A stretch of 40,645 nt of DNA from the IMG/VR virus record IMGVR_UViG_3300010885_018835, positions 1 to 40,645 of that record, one strand, 5' to 3'. Made by a program: the position numbers and the translations under genes. Positions 1-10,200 of the stretch are shown piece after piece. The notes under the pieces were generated by a model. That model saw only the letters and a program-made list of their open reading frames with translations, did no database searches and was not told the DNA's origin. Position 1 is the stretch's first letter. Every line of letters begins with the position of its first letter. This stretch comes from a virus.

Positions 1-1
1 A

Positions 2-337
2 TCACCAACTGCCGCAAACACAAGCACAAGTCTTCTTCCAGATCCATCGGTAATACTGCCATCAGCTTCTGCACAACAGCAACAAGCTACTAATCCAGAA
101 GTAATACTTACAAATCAAATAACATCACCGACTGGTGGGTTTGTTGGCCCAAATACTATACAACCGGCTTTTGACCCAATGGCGGGAACAGCAAGCTCAG
201 TACCATTACCTTCTAAGCCTGTCGCAGATGATGAAGCAACAGTAAGTTCAACTAATGCACAAATAATAACAGCTGCCAGTGTACAAGACGGCGGCGGCCG
301 AGAAACAATACAAACATTTGGTATTGGTGGTATATAA
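2..337 (+). CDS. C-terminal fragment of an unidentified phage structural protein (partial at left edge)
   Basis: An open frame runs from the window edge to a TAA at 335-337 and gives at least 111 residues, so only the C-terminus is visible. The visible part is low complexity, rich in Pro, Ala, Ser, Thr and Gln, with a run of four Gln near residue 28 and a Gly-rich end (FGIGGI). No domain is recognisable. It lies 20 bp upstream of the gp5-like gene. In T4 the gene before 5 is 53, so a baseplate or tail-completion protein is plausible, but nothing in these residues proves it. The base composition matches the downstream genes. That it is coding is fairly sure; its identity is unknown. Confidence 0.6.
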   Translation, partial: SPTAANTSTSLLPDPSVILPSASAQQQQATNPEVILTNQITSPTGGFVGPNTIQPAFDPMAGTASSVPLPSKPVADDEATVSSTNAQIITAASVQDGGGRETIQTFGIGGI

Positions 338-357
338 TTAACATGAGAATATAATAT

Positions 358-3300
358 ATGGCATGGGACGTTTTTAAGCCAAGAGGCTCACAACAAGCAA
401 GCAAACCAACAGCAGGTGGTGCAGTAGTTCGTTCGGCACCAATTCTTGGTATTGTAAAAGATAATATAGATCCTATCAAAGCCGGTAGATTGCAAGTATA
501 CATTAGCGACATAGGTGGTGATGATCCTGATAATAGTGATAGTTGGATTACAGTTGGTTACATGAGTCCGTTTTTTGGAGTAACACCGGCTCAGGGTGCA
601 ACCACTGGATTTGGAGATTACTTAAAGAATCCCGCATCGTATGGTATGTGGACTAGCCCTCCTGATATTGGAACTACCGTAATTTGTATTTTCATTAACG
701 GTGACTCAAATTACGGTTATTACATTGGATGTGTGCCTGAAGCAGAATCATTGTATATGGTTCCTGCTATTGGAGGTGCTGAAAACATTGTAGCAAATCA
801 AGGTGAAGCTAATAGTTATGGTGGTGCAACAAGATTGCCGGTATCTAATATCAATACAAATAACAAAGGTATTTCAGACTCAGCAGAATTCTTGAATCAA
901 CCTAGACCAGTACATAGTTATGTAGCATCAGTACTAAGCCAACAGGGATTGATCCGTGATCCAATTCGCGGGGTTATTGGATCTTCTTCACAACGAGAAA
1001 GTCCATCAAGAGTTGGTTATGGTGTTAGTACACCCGGCAGACCTATATATGAAGGTGGATACACTGATGAAACTTTATTAGATAATTTAACAGCTAATGA
1101 TAGTAAACTCAAAGTAGTATCACGTAGGGCCGGCCATACATTTGTTATGGATGACGGTGATAGTATTGGACGAGACCAATTAATAAGATTGCGTTCAACT
1201 TTAGGGCATCAAATACTAATGAGCGATAGTGGACAGACACTGTTTATTATTCACGCTAACGGTCAAAGTTATATTGAGTTAGGCAAAGAAGGTACTATTG
1301 ACATGTACGCTACTAACTCAGTTAACATCAGGACTCAAGGTGATCTTAACTTACATGCCGATAACAATGTCAATATACAAGCATTAAAAGAACTAAATCT
1401 TGCCGCAGAGACAGTTAATATTAGTTCTGACAAAGAAACTACAATGAAGGCAGGAACTAATTTTAGTCAGTATGCTCAGGGTAGATACACTGTAAAAGTA
1501 ACCAATGGAATGAGCATGGCATCAGGTGGTGAAGCGTCTTATGCTAGTGATGGTGCAACATATATTAATGGATCTCGTATAAACTTGAACACAGGTTCTG
1601 CGTCTTTAGTTCCTCAAGACGTTCCTCAAATGCCAATCACCGTCCATACTGACACATTGTTTGATGCAACTAAAGGTTGGGCAGCGGCGCCAGGTAAATT
1701 ATTAAGCATCGTGTCAAGGGCACCTGCGCATAGTCCGTGGTCAAGTGCAGGACAAGGGGTAGATGTAAAAGTTGATAGCAATGCAGAAACTGTATTACCT
1801 AGCAACCCCAATCCGGCAACAGCAGCCGCAAATAATGCAGTGACCGGCGTACTAGTACCAACAGTAAGTTCAGCAATTATATCAACGGTTCCTTCAGTAA
1901 ATGCTATTAGTAGCTCATTAGACAAAAATGCAACATCAGCATTAGTAGCACAAGTATCAACTCTTGCTGCAACCGGCATTGCAAAAGATGCAGTTGCTGC
2001 AGGAATGGGTGTAGTAGATACAGTTCAGGGTAAAGTGGCATCAATTGGTCAAATGGCACAAACCCCGGCTCAATTAGAATCTGCTGGTATTCTTAAAGCG
2101 GGTTCGGCTGCATTAGTTAACTCATTAGTGCAAGGTGGAAAAACAGTAGAACAGGCAATGACTAATAACTTGTTTACCGGTAAAGCAGGAGCTGAAAATC
2201 TAACTAACTTTGTTAATAATACTCAAGCACAGGTAAATGCAGTAGTAACTAATTTGAGTCAAGCACAAACTGCATTGACAAATACAGGACTGATTACTGG
2301 TAAAGAATCAGGAACACAAATTGGTGGGTTATTGATGGCAGCATCAACATCCGGGGTGACTGCAACAGTAAACTTTGCACAAAATGCAGCAAATAATGTT
2401 TCTAGTAGCGTGACTGCTGCAACAGGAGCAGTGAATAATTTATTAGGGCCTGTACAAAACACATTGTCAGCAGGAAATCTTGCAACTAATGTAGCATCGA
2501 CTGTAACAGGAGGATTAAGTTCTCTTGCAGGCGCAGTTGGCGGATTGGGTGTAGCAACAGTAGGGGGTATTAGTGGTTTGCTTAATTCAGCTAAAGGATT
2601 AGCAGGAGCTGCATTCTCTAAGATTACCGCAGGATTCCCTACTATTACCGCAGGCGTGCCACAGAACTTGAAAGATATTGTAACCCGAGCACAAACATTA
2701 ACCGGCAACGCAGGCAACGCTGGTATAGGAGCTGTTGCGGGATTAACTTCAGGACTAAGCGCATTACCTGGAGCCGAAAAAGTAGTAGCGTCTATTGTCA
2801 ATAATGCAAAAGGTGCATTGAATTCCGTTCCGGGTACAGGTGCAGTAACTGCGTTACTGACTAATCCGGGATCATTAATTGACAAACTTAAGAGTGGGGC
2901 AACTTCATTGTCAAATATTGCTGCAGGTGGATTACCTACAGCAGCATTAGCACAGCTAAACTCTGCAATAACATCATTGAGTTCAGGCGGCGCCGTGCCA
3001 ATTGCACTTGCTAAGATTGGAATTAACACCAATGACAGAAGCGGATTAATAACACAGGTTCAAAATGCATTAGGTAATTCTAAAATACCTGTTCCTGCAT
3101 ATGCAGGAAATCCGGCAACGTTTGGAGTCACCGCAGCTACAACCGCATCTGAAAAATTAGTAGAAGATGCTAAAAAACGAACCGCGGCCACCAATGCAGT
3201 GACTGCGCAATTTGCTGTAGTAGATGCAGCTAGAATTGCATACTTTGAGGCTAAGGCAAACTTACCAGAGGGTGACCCAGAGAGAAACAGATTATTAGCT

Positions 3301-3366
3301 GCATGGGGAGCAGCATTAGACAAATCAAAAGAATTGATAAAGTACGCGGAATCACTATTTGCGTAA
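358..3366 (+). CDS. gp5: Baseplate central spike/hub protein, gp5-like, without lysozyme domain
   Basis: 1,002 residues. Residues about 27-128 look like the gp5/VgrG OB-fold: GIVKDNIDPIKAGRLQVYIS, then a GY(M)SPFFG turn and GTTVICIFINGD. Residues about 254-300 (RRAGHTFVMDDGD, then GHQILMSDSGQ) match the linker seen in VgrG-like spikes. Residues about 301-412 carry short alternating V/I-N/D repeats (SVNIRTQGDLNLHADNNVNI) typical of the triple-stranded beta-helix needle. T4 gp5 has a lysozyme domain between the OB-fold and the helix; none is visible here. Residues about 470-960 form an unusual Ala/Gly/Ser/Thr/Asn-rich tail, and the last 50 residues are charged and helical. In the virion this protein would form the membrane-piercing spike at the baseplate centre. 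Position before genes 25, 6 and 7 supports the call. The ATG at 358 is preceded by a weak GAGA at 345-348. Confidence 0.85.
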   Translation: MAWDVFKPRGSQQASKPTAGGAVVRSAPILGIVKDNIDPIKAGRLQVYISDIGGDDPDNSDSWITVGYMSPFFGVTPAQGATTGFGDYLKNPASYGMWTSPPDIGTTVICIFINGDSNYGYYIGCVPEAESLYMVPAIGGAENIVANQGEANSYGGATRLPVSNINTNNKGISDSAEFLNQPRPVHSYVASVLSQQGLIRDPIRGVIGSSSQRESPSRVGYGVSTPGRPIYEGGYTDETLLDNLTANDSKLKVVSRRAGHTFVMDDGDSIGRDQLIRLRSTLGHQILMSDSGQTLFIIHANGQSYIELGKEGTIDMYATNSVNIRTQGDLNLHADNNVNIQALKELNLAAETVNISSDKETTMKAGTNFSQYAQGRYTVKVTNGMSMASGGEASYASDGATYINGSRINLNTGSASLVPQDVPQMPITVHTDTLFDATKGWAAAPGKLLSIVSRAPAHSPWSSAGQGVDVKVDSNAETVLPSNPNPATAAANNAVTGVLVPTVSSAIISTVPSVNAISSSLDKNATSALVAQVSTLAATGIAKDAVAAGMGVVDTVQGKVASIGQMAQTPAQLESAGILKAGSAALVNSLVQGGKTVEQAMTNNLFTGKAGAENLTNFVNNTQAQVNAVVTNLSQAQTALTNTGLITGKESGTQIGGLLMAASTSGVTATVNFAQNAANNVSSSVTAATGAVNNLLGPVQNTLSAGNLATNVASTVTGGLSSLAGAVGGLGVATVGGISGLLNSAKGLAGAAFSKITAGFPTITAGVPQNLKDIVTRAQTLTGNAGNAGIGAVAGLTSGLSALPGAEKVVASIVNNAKGALNSVPGTGAVTALLTNPGSLIDKLKSGATSLSNIAAGGLPTAALAQLNSAITSLSSGGAVPIALAKIGINTNDRSGLITQVQNALGNSKIPVPAYAGNPATFGVTAATTASEKLVEDAKKRTAATNAVTAQFAVVDAARIAYFEAKANLPEGDPERNRLLAAWGAALDKSKELIKYAESLFA

Positions 3367-3368
3367 TC

Positions 3369-3376
3369 AATAAATA
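3369..3376 (+). promoter_or_regulatory. Putative T4-type late promoter (AATAAATA) upstream of gene 25
   Basis: AATAAATA lies just after the gp5 stop codon and 15 bp before the gp25 ATG. It matches the T4 late octamer TATAAATA at seven of eight positions, and the NATAAATA form described for T4-like cyanophages. A ribosome site AGAGGA follows at 3381-3386. An octamer of this kind can occur by chance in AT-rich DNA, but the same motif recurs in other intergenic gaps of this window. Confidence 0.45.
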
Positions 3377-3391
3377 AAGTAGAGGATAATC

Positions 3392-3841
3392 ATGCCAACA
3401 TATATCGGATTCAGTACAATTAATGCAAACAAGCCCAAATCTACTAACTTAACTACAGGGGTCGATGGTGGTACCGGTTCGGTTATCAGCCCGATTAATA
3501 CTGGTAAAAAGTATAGACTCGTAGACGAACCATTAGTTATCCAAGATTTTGTAAATTCATTGAATATTCAACAGGGTCAAAAAGTTGGTAATCCGGGATA
3601 TGGTACGACACTTTGGTCGTTTATTTTTGAACCCAATACGGCCGACGTACAGTTGCAATTACAGGATGAAATCAGACGAGTTGCCGGCCAAGATCCAAGA
3701 ATGATACTAAATTCTGTCAAAGTCTATCCACAAGAACACGGCATTTTAATAGAACTAGAACTAGCCATAGCACCGTTTAACAATGCCCAAGCATTGAGTA
3801 TTTTCTTCGACAGCAATACTAGTTCAGCCTATACCCAGTAA
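3392..3841 (+). CDS. gp25: Baseplate wedge subunit gp25
   Basis: 149 residues, close to the usual size of the gp25/GPW family (T4 gp25 is 132). Family features are visible: LVIQDFVNSLNI at 48-59, then GNPGYGTTLWSFIFEP at 66-81, QLQLQDEIRR at 87-96 and the closing strand pair HGILIELELAIAP. The protein is a baseplate wedge component conserved across contractile injection systems, where it helps anchor the sheath to the wedge. It starts at ATG 3392 with a good AGAGGA site six bases upstream. It sits between gp5 and gp6, the order expected for T4-like baseplate genes. Confidence 0.93.
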   Translation: MPTYIGFSTINANKPKSTNLTTGVDGGTGSVISPINTGKKYRLVDEPLVIQDFVNSLNIQQGQKVGNPGYGTTLWSFIFEPNTADVQLQLQDEIRRVAGQDPRMILNSVKVYPQEHGILIELELAIAPFNNAQALSIFFDSNTSSAYTQ

Positions 3842-3859
3842 TATCTTCTAAAGTGCGGT

Positions 3860-3884
3860 TTTTAAGTATGATAAATACTTAAAA
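3860..3884. other. Perfect 10-bp inverted repeat spanning the putative gene 6 late promoter
   Basis: TTTTAAGTAT at 3860-3869 is the exact reverse complement of ATACTTAAAA at 3875-3884, with a five-base spacer GATAA. The octamer GATAAATA (3870-3877) straddles the spacer and the right arm. The arms are AT-rich, so the hairpin would be weak as RNA and is not a convincing terminator. A regulatory role at the DNA level is possible but unproven. Confidence 0.5.
3870..3877 (+). promoter_or_regulatory. Putative late promoter (GATAAATA) upstream of gene 6
   Basis: GATAAATA differs from the T4 late consensus only at the first base and lies 19 bp before the gene 6 ATG. A short GAGA (3885-3888) is the only Shine-Dalgarno-like signal. 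The motif lies within a perfect inverted repeat. Confidence 0.45.
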
Positions 3885-3896
3885 GAGAACCTCACT

Positions 3897-6800
3897 ATGG
3901 CAACTAGCTCACGACAATCAGCATTATTCGGCGTAAACGACTGGAAAGCAATATATCAAACTTTCCGTGAAGCCGATTTCCGTAGCTATGACTACGAAAC
4001 TTTACGCAAGAGTTTTATTGATTATTTGCGTGTATACTATCCCGAAACATTCAATGATTATATTGAAAGTTCTGAATTCATTGCATTGTTGGACGTAATG
4101 GCCTTTATGGGTCAGGGTCTAGCTTTCCGTAGCGATTTGAATGCCCGTGAAAACTTCATCGATACGGCAGAACGTAGAGATAGTGTTGTTAAATTAGCTA
4201 ACCTAGTCAGCTATACTCCTAAGCGCAACTTAGCAGGACAGGGCTTTATCAAAGTTGTTAATATCAAAACAACCGAGAATATTACAGATGTTAACGGTTT
4301 CAATTTGGGAAACCTTAATGTATTGTGGAATGACCCGGCTAACATTAATTGGTTAAACCAGTTCAATACTATCATCAATGCATCATTAATTAATACACAG
4401 CGTGTTGGTCGTCCGGGAAATAGTCAACAAATTTTAGGTGTTAAGACTGATGAATATGGTATTAATATTCCGTCAGGTAATCTTCCCATAGTACCGTTTA
4501 GTTCAACTGTCGACGGACAAACAATGAACTTTGAACTATGCAGTGTTACTAGTGTTGGTTCTGACAATGTATACGAAATACCACCTGCACCAACAGGTAA
4601 AATGAACATGCTCTATCGCAATGACAGTTTAGGTTACGGTAGCCCAAATACGGGATTCTTCTTTTACTTTAAGCAAGGATCACTGCAAAATTATACATTC
4701 AACCTGGCTCAGCAAATTGCTAACCAGATAATTGATATTGACATTCAAGGTATTAACAATACTGATACGTGGTTGTATCAATTAAACACTGATAATGGTG
4801 CAAGAACATTGTGGAAAGAAGTAGCTAACGTTTACGCTGATGCATATTTGCAAACAGAGGCTAGTGTTCGCAATATTTTTTCAGTTGTTTCACGATTCAA
4901 CGACCAAGTCAGTTACACTTTTGGTGATGGAGTATTTTCTCAGATTCCAGTTGGAACATTCAGAGCATATGTTCGTGCAGGTAATGCATTGACATATACT
5001 ATTGATCCTTCTGAAATGCAAGGATTGAGTGTAAATATTCCGTATATTAGTAGGGTAGGACGAACAGAAACACTTACATTAGGATTAGAATTACAAGTAC
5101 CTATCTCAAATGCGCAAGCAAGAGAGACCATAGCAAATATTAAACAACGTGCCCCTGCCCGCTACTATACGCAAAATAGAATGGTTAATGGTGAAGATTA
5201 TAACAATTTCCCATATACATTATACAGTTCAATTATAAAGAGCAAAGCTATTAACCGTAGTTCTATTGGTGTGTCTAAAAACTTAGACCTACTTGACCCT
5301 ACGGGAAAATACTCTAGCACCAATTCATTTGCTAACGATGGTGCAGTTTATCAAAATAGTGATAACGGTAACATGTTATTGACAGTAAATAGTTCCGGCG
5401 ACATTATCACATTCTTGACAGGTAATCTTGCAGTGGCATTAGCTACTAACAGCGCGACTCAATATTATATACAAAACTATCCTAGATATAATGTTAATTC
5501 AACTACCGGTGACGGCACAGTATATTGGCAGTTACAAACTACTAATGCAAATAGTGTTACTGGATATTTCTACAACATTGACGGCAGTGCTGATGTACCA
5601 ATTGCAATTGGTACTTATTCTACTCATAATATGAAATATGTAACTGCCGGTGCAATGATTAAATTTATTGCTCCTAGTGGATATTACTTTGATGTCAACA
5701 ATCGATTAATAGCAGGAATTGCATCACCAAGTGATGCTACTTTTATCTGGACCACTGTATTAAATGTATACGGTGACGGTTATAACAACGGCACTGGCGC
5801 ACTAGCAAATAACATAGGACCGGTAACATTAAATGCGTTTGTACCTCAGGGCGCAATCATTACTACTGTAATCCCTACCTTCTTAAATGTACTACCTACA
5901 GCAGTTGTACAAGAGGCTACTACTAGGATGGAATTAGGTCAAGATTTTTCATTAATCTTTAATAATTCATTAACTATTAATCAACCAAGATGGACTATCG
6001 GCGAATATGATGCTACTAATTATTTTGTAAACTTCAATAGCATAGGTAACAATAGATACCAAGTATCATACCGATCATTAAAATACTACTTTGGTAGTGT
6101 AGCAGACACTAGATTCTATTTTGAAAGTGGTAAATTGGTTTATGATCCGTTTTCAGGTAAAGTACTACAAGACTTTGTAAAAGCATTAGCCTCTAACACA
6201 CAGCCTAGTTCGAACTACCCATTAGCTAAACCCGTTACTATGAGCATTATTGGACAAACTGTAGAGTCAGACGGTTATGTAAATGATTTTGAAGTGGAAA
6301 TAGCAAACATTGACGCTAATGATAAAACAGTAATTATCGATCCTGACTTTTTTACTACGTTAACTGGATATCAAACTGGTTCAACTAATGTAGGAATTTA
6401 CACATTTTTTGAATTAATAGAAGATGCAGTAAATTTATCTAGATACCAATTAATACCCACATCTGATGTAGTGTACCAGTACAACAATAAAACTCAAATT
6501 GAAGTTGTTAAGTATGAGTATCCCGTTGGTCAATTATTCTATGCATATTCAGAAAATATATTTTATATGTCAGTGCAGGATAATACTGTAACTACAGCAT
6601 TCTACAATTTGATAGAACAACCAAATTACAGTATGTCTCCTGGACGTCAAGGTCTATCATTCCAATATAGACATAATAGCAACAATACTACTAGGATAGA
6701 TCCTGCAACTACAAACATTATTGATTTGTATTTGGTAACACAGGCATACTATACTTCTTATACTAATTGGTTGCAAGATACTACTAATACAGTTCCACTG

Positions 6801-7268
6801 CCATCTAGACCTACTATCAATGATTTGAATCAGGCATACAGTAATGTACAAAACTATAAAATGCTGAGTGATAGCGTCATTATGAACAGTGTGATATTCA
6901 AACCATTATTTGGCCCTAAAGCTGCAACTAATTTAAGAGCTACTATTAAAGTAATTAAAACTCCGCAAGCAAATGCAAGTGATAGTGAAATTCGTAGTGC
7001 GGTACTATCTACTATGAACTCTTATTTTGATATTAACAATTGGAATTTTGGAGACACATTCTACTTTAGTGAATTAAGCGCATATTTACACGATCAATTA
7101 GGCTCTCTAGTAAGTTCAGTCGTATTAGTACCCAACGACCCTACGATGTCATTTGGTGATTTGTATGAAATCAAATGCTCACCATACGAAATTTTTGTTA
7201 ACGGGGCAACTGCAAACGATGTTGTAGTTATTGCGGCTTTAACACCCGCTGAATTACAGGTAAGATAA
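3897..7268 (+). CDS. gp6: Baseplate wedge subunit gp6 (enlarged)
   Basis: 1,123 residues, against 660 in T4. The N-terminus has the conserved gp6 block at about 41-110: YYPETFNDYIESSEFIALLD, then a Met/Gly-rich helix, LNARENFIDTAERRDSVVKL and LVSYTPKR. The C-terminal 100 residues (IKVIKTPQ through SYFDINNWNFGDTFYFSEL to VLVPNDP) resemble the gpJ/gp6-like wedge domain. The middle is a large Asn/Tyr/Thr-rich beta region that accounts for the extra length. The protein would form the inner ring of the baseplate with gp25 and gp7. The start at ATG 3897 is the first in frame and begins immediately before the conserved helical region. The gene is followed after 25 bp by the gp7-like gene, with no promoter motif between them, so the two are probably co-transcribed. 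Confidence 0.9.
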   Translation: MATSSRQSALFGVNDWKAIYQTFREADFRSYDYETLRKSFIDYLRVYYPETFNDYIESSEFIALLDVMAFMGQGLAFRSDLNARENFIDTAERRDSVVKLANLVSYTPKRNLAGQGFIKVVNIKTTENITDVNGFNLGNLNVLWNDPANINWLNQFNTIINASLINTQRVGRPGNSQQILGVKTDEYGINIPSGNLPIVPFSSTVDGQTMNFELCSVTSVGSDNVYEIPPAPTGKMNMLYRNDSLGYGSPNTGFFFYFKQGSLQNYTFNLAQQIANQIIDIDIQGINNTDTWLYQLNTDNGARTLWKEVANVYADAYLQTEASVRNIFSVVSRFNDQVSYTFGDGVFSQIPVGTFRAYVRAGNALTYTIDPSEMQGLSVNIPYISRVGRTETLTLGLELQVPISNAQARETIANIKQRAPARYYTQNRMVNGEDYNNFPYTLYSSIIKSKAINRSSIGVSKNLDLLDPTGKYSSTNSFANDGAVYQNSDNGNMLLTVNSSGDIITFLTGNLAVALATNSATQYYIQNYPRYNVNSTTGDGTVYWQLQTTNANSVTGYFYNIDGSADVPIAIGTYSTHNMKYVTAGAMIKFIAPSGYYFDVNNRLIAGIASPSDATFIWTTVLNVYGDGYNNGTGALANNIGPVTLNAFVPQGAIITTVIPTFLNVLPTAVVQEATTRMELGQDFSLIFNNSLTINQPRWTIGEYDATNYFVNFNSIGNNRYQVSYRSLKYYFGSVADTRFYFESGKLVYDPFSGKVLQDFVKALASNTQPSSNYPLAKPVTMSIIGQTVESDGYVNDFEVEIANIDANDKTVIIDPDFFTTLTGYQTGSTNVGIYTFFELIEDAVNLSRYQLIPTSDVVYQYNNKTQIEVVKYEYPVGQLFYAYSENIFYMSVQDNTVTTAFYNLIEQPNYSMSPGRQGLSFQYRHNSNNTTRIDPATTNIIDLYLVTQAYYTSYTNWLQDTTNTVPLPSRPTINDLNQAYSNVQNYKMLSDSVIMNSVIFKPLFGPKAATNLRATIKVIKTPQANASDSEIRSAVLSTMNSYFDINNWNFGDTFYFSELSAYLHDQLGSLVSSVVLVPNDPTMSFGDLYEIKCSPYEIFVNGATANDVVVIAALTPAELQVR

Positions 7269-7293
7269 GTACTATATACCTTAGAGAGATAAG

Positions 7294-10200
7294 ATGGCAA
7301 CTAGAATAAGAACGCTGAATTTTTTACCAGAAGTATTTAGAACACCAACAAATACTCAATTTTTAAGTGCAACACTAGACCAGTTAGTTGGTCAGCCTAA
7401 CACAGAAAAGATAGAGGGCTATATAGGTAGCAAGTTTGGTTACGGTGTTAATGCTAAAGACAAATATGTTGTAGAACCAACAAAAACTCGTACTGATTAT
7501 CAATTAGATCCGGGTGTTGTTTTTACTAAAAAAGATTCTACTATTGCACAGGATTTTATTAGCTATCCTGGCATTATCGATGGTTTATCTACTCAAGGTG
7601 GATTGACTCAAAACAACAACCGTTTGTTTAATAGTCAATTTTATTCATGGGATAGTTTTACTGATTTAGATAAAATTATTAATTTTAACCAATACTATTG
7701 GTTACCTACAGGCCCCCAAGCCGTTGCCGTATCTACTGATACTGTATTCAATGCTACATCATACAATGTTACTAGTGAACCAAATGGCTATTTACTAACA
7801 GCAGAAGGTCAGGCTCAAGGTACTATAAACCCAACACTTACTTTGTTGCGCGGCGGAACATATACCTTCACTGTTAACCAAAATAGTCAATTTTGGATTC
7901 AGGGCGCGCCTGGCGTAACAGGCTACGATCCAGTACAACATAATGTACAAACACGTGATGTATACGGAGTTGAAAATAACGGATCAACTGTGGGTATCGT
8001 AACCTTTACTGTACCACAAAAAAATGCGCAAGACGAATATAATTTTTCGGGAAATAATTTAGTAAGTGTAGTAAGCACTGCACCGTTTGACCAAATTAAC
8101 GGCAGACTGTTAAGTGAAATAAAAGACATCGATGGAATTACTGCACTTAATGGATTGACTGTAATGTTTTACGACACCGGTGTTGTAAATGAATACGGCT
8201 ATATATCATCATTCTATGATACCACTCTATACGATCAAGATGGTGGCGTGCCTTATACTGACACTGATTTCCCCGGTAGCTCTATTTTCAATGATAATTT
8301 TGAAGGCGGATATTATTCTGACACTAGTGCAAATTTCTATTTGATTACTTACGTTGGTGACCCAGCTGACCCAACTATCAAGTTGACAGAATCAAGTTTG
8401 ATCCCTACAAATCAAAAAATTACTGCACAGTACGGTACAGAATGGGTAGCTAGAAATTTTTATAGAAATACTCAGGGTACTATTAACTTAATTCCTTACC
8501 TAAGTGCTATCAAAGATGTATTATATTATCAAGACGGGACATCTAGTGATAAAGTTGGGCAGATTAGATTAATTGCTAGTAATACTACTGATAGAATTGA
8601 TATATTAACTGATATCATAGGAAGAAAAACATATACTTCTCCTAACGGAGTAGTGTTTACTAATGGATTAAAAGTAATATTTGAAGGTAACATTTATCCT
8701 TCAAGTTATGGAGGCATAGAATATTATGTGCAGGGTGTAGGCACATCGATTGAATTAATACTAGTATCTGATTTAATTGCACCAGAAATTTTTACAGAAA
8801 GCGTATACGTTCCTTGGGACACTGTGCCATGGGACACGTCAGCATTCGATAGTTCATTGTACGTATCTACTACTCCGGACTATATTACAATTGCTAGAAA
8901 TAGTATTGACAAAAATGCTTGGTCAAGAAGTAACCGCTGGTTCCACGTTGATGTTATCAATGCTACTGCGCAATATAACAATAACCCAAATTTAGTTAGC
9001 TTGTATGCGACACAAGCAAACAAAGCTAAACGACCTATCATTGAATTTTATCCTAATTTAAGATTATTTGATTCTGGTATAATTGGTAAGCCACCTGTTG
9101 ATTTTGTAGACTTTAGGACAACTGATGCATTTACTTATGTCGCAGGACAAGAGAGTTATTATCCGGACGTAGAAGTGTACACCGCATACACTGCTTCAAT
9201 TGTGGGTGTAACCGGTGGTACCTCAACTACTATTACTATACCCGCAAGTGATGTTTCTGGAACTTTTCAAGTTGGTCAATATGTAACTGATTCTACTAAT
9301 TTGCTGCCTAATAGCACTCGAATAACTTCTATTACAGGTACAGCTACCCTAACGTTAGATTTATCTTGGTCAGGAGTAGCAACATTTGGTTCTACTAGTT
9401 CAGCATCACTTATTGCAAATGACACAAACAACGGTAGCTATGCATTATTTGATGGTGCAAGAATAATTTTTGCAGCCGACACGAATGCTGATGTTAAAAA
9501 TAAAATATATGTTGCTAGATTTTCTTCTATAACTCCAGACGCAATACCAGTTATCACGTTGACTGTAGCTGATGACGGCGATGTAGTTATCGGGGAGCAA
9601 GTTGTTGCACTGCGAGGTTTTAATTATCAAGGTAAGGATGTATATTATCATGAAATTTATGATATTAATACAAACACCTATTCAATTGGTTGGGATTCTG
9701 CACAACAAAAACAAACATTAAATCAACCTCCATTATTTGATATTTTTGATAAAAATGGAATTAGTTTTGGTGATAGGTCAGTTTACACTAGTTCATCATT
9801 TATAGGTAATAAGTTATTTGCATATGGTATTGGTATTGGTACTAAAGATTCCGTATTGGGTTTTCCTCTAAAATATAGTTCTACTGTTAACGTAGGTGAT
9901 ATAAGTTTTGATGTATCATTAAATTTGGATGTGTTTAACTACGTTAATGGCAATAATCCAATAACACAAAAAGTTAATACTGGTTACGTCCACAATCATA
10001 CTAGTACTGAAGCTTACGTCCGAGAACTTGGCTGGCAAACTGCGGTTGCCCCTAGCATACAATATCAATTATTTCAATTTGATTATATAGCTACTGCACC
10101 CACAAACATCTTTACATGTGATATTGCAAAAACAGATACTACTGCTAGTAAATGGCCTACCATTCAATTGTATGTTAACAATGTAATTCAACCTAACACA

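Noticed and set aside
480-1110. Lysozyme domain in the gp5-like protein
   Set aside because: I looked between the OB-fold and the beta-helix for the T4-lysozyme Glu/Asp/Thr pattern and hydrophobic helices. The segment is Gly/Ser/Pro-rich with no such pattern.
1626-3323. Long antisense ORFs opposite gp5 (up to 257 codons at 2259-3032)
   Set aside because: They lie fully opposite the Ala/Gly/Thr-rich tail of gp5, where codon composition removes stops from the other strand. They have no ribosome sites or recognisable domains.
3860-3884. Rho-independent terminator after gene 25
   Set aside because: The stem is almost all A-T pairs and lacks a following U-run; a regulatory dyad is a better description.
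8777-8995. 72-codon + strand ORF in another frame of the giant gene
   Set aside because: It is entirely inside the giant frame and has no plausible start signal or family resemblance.
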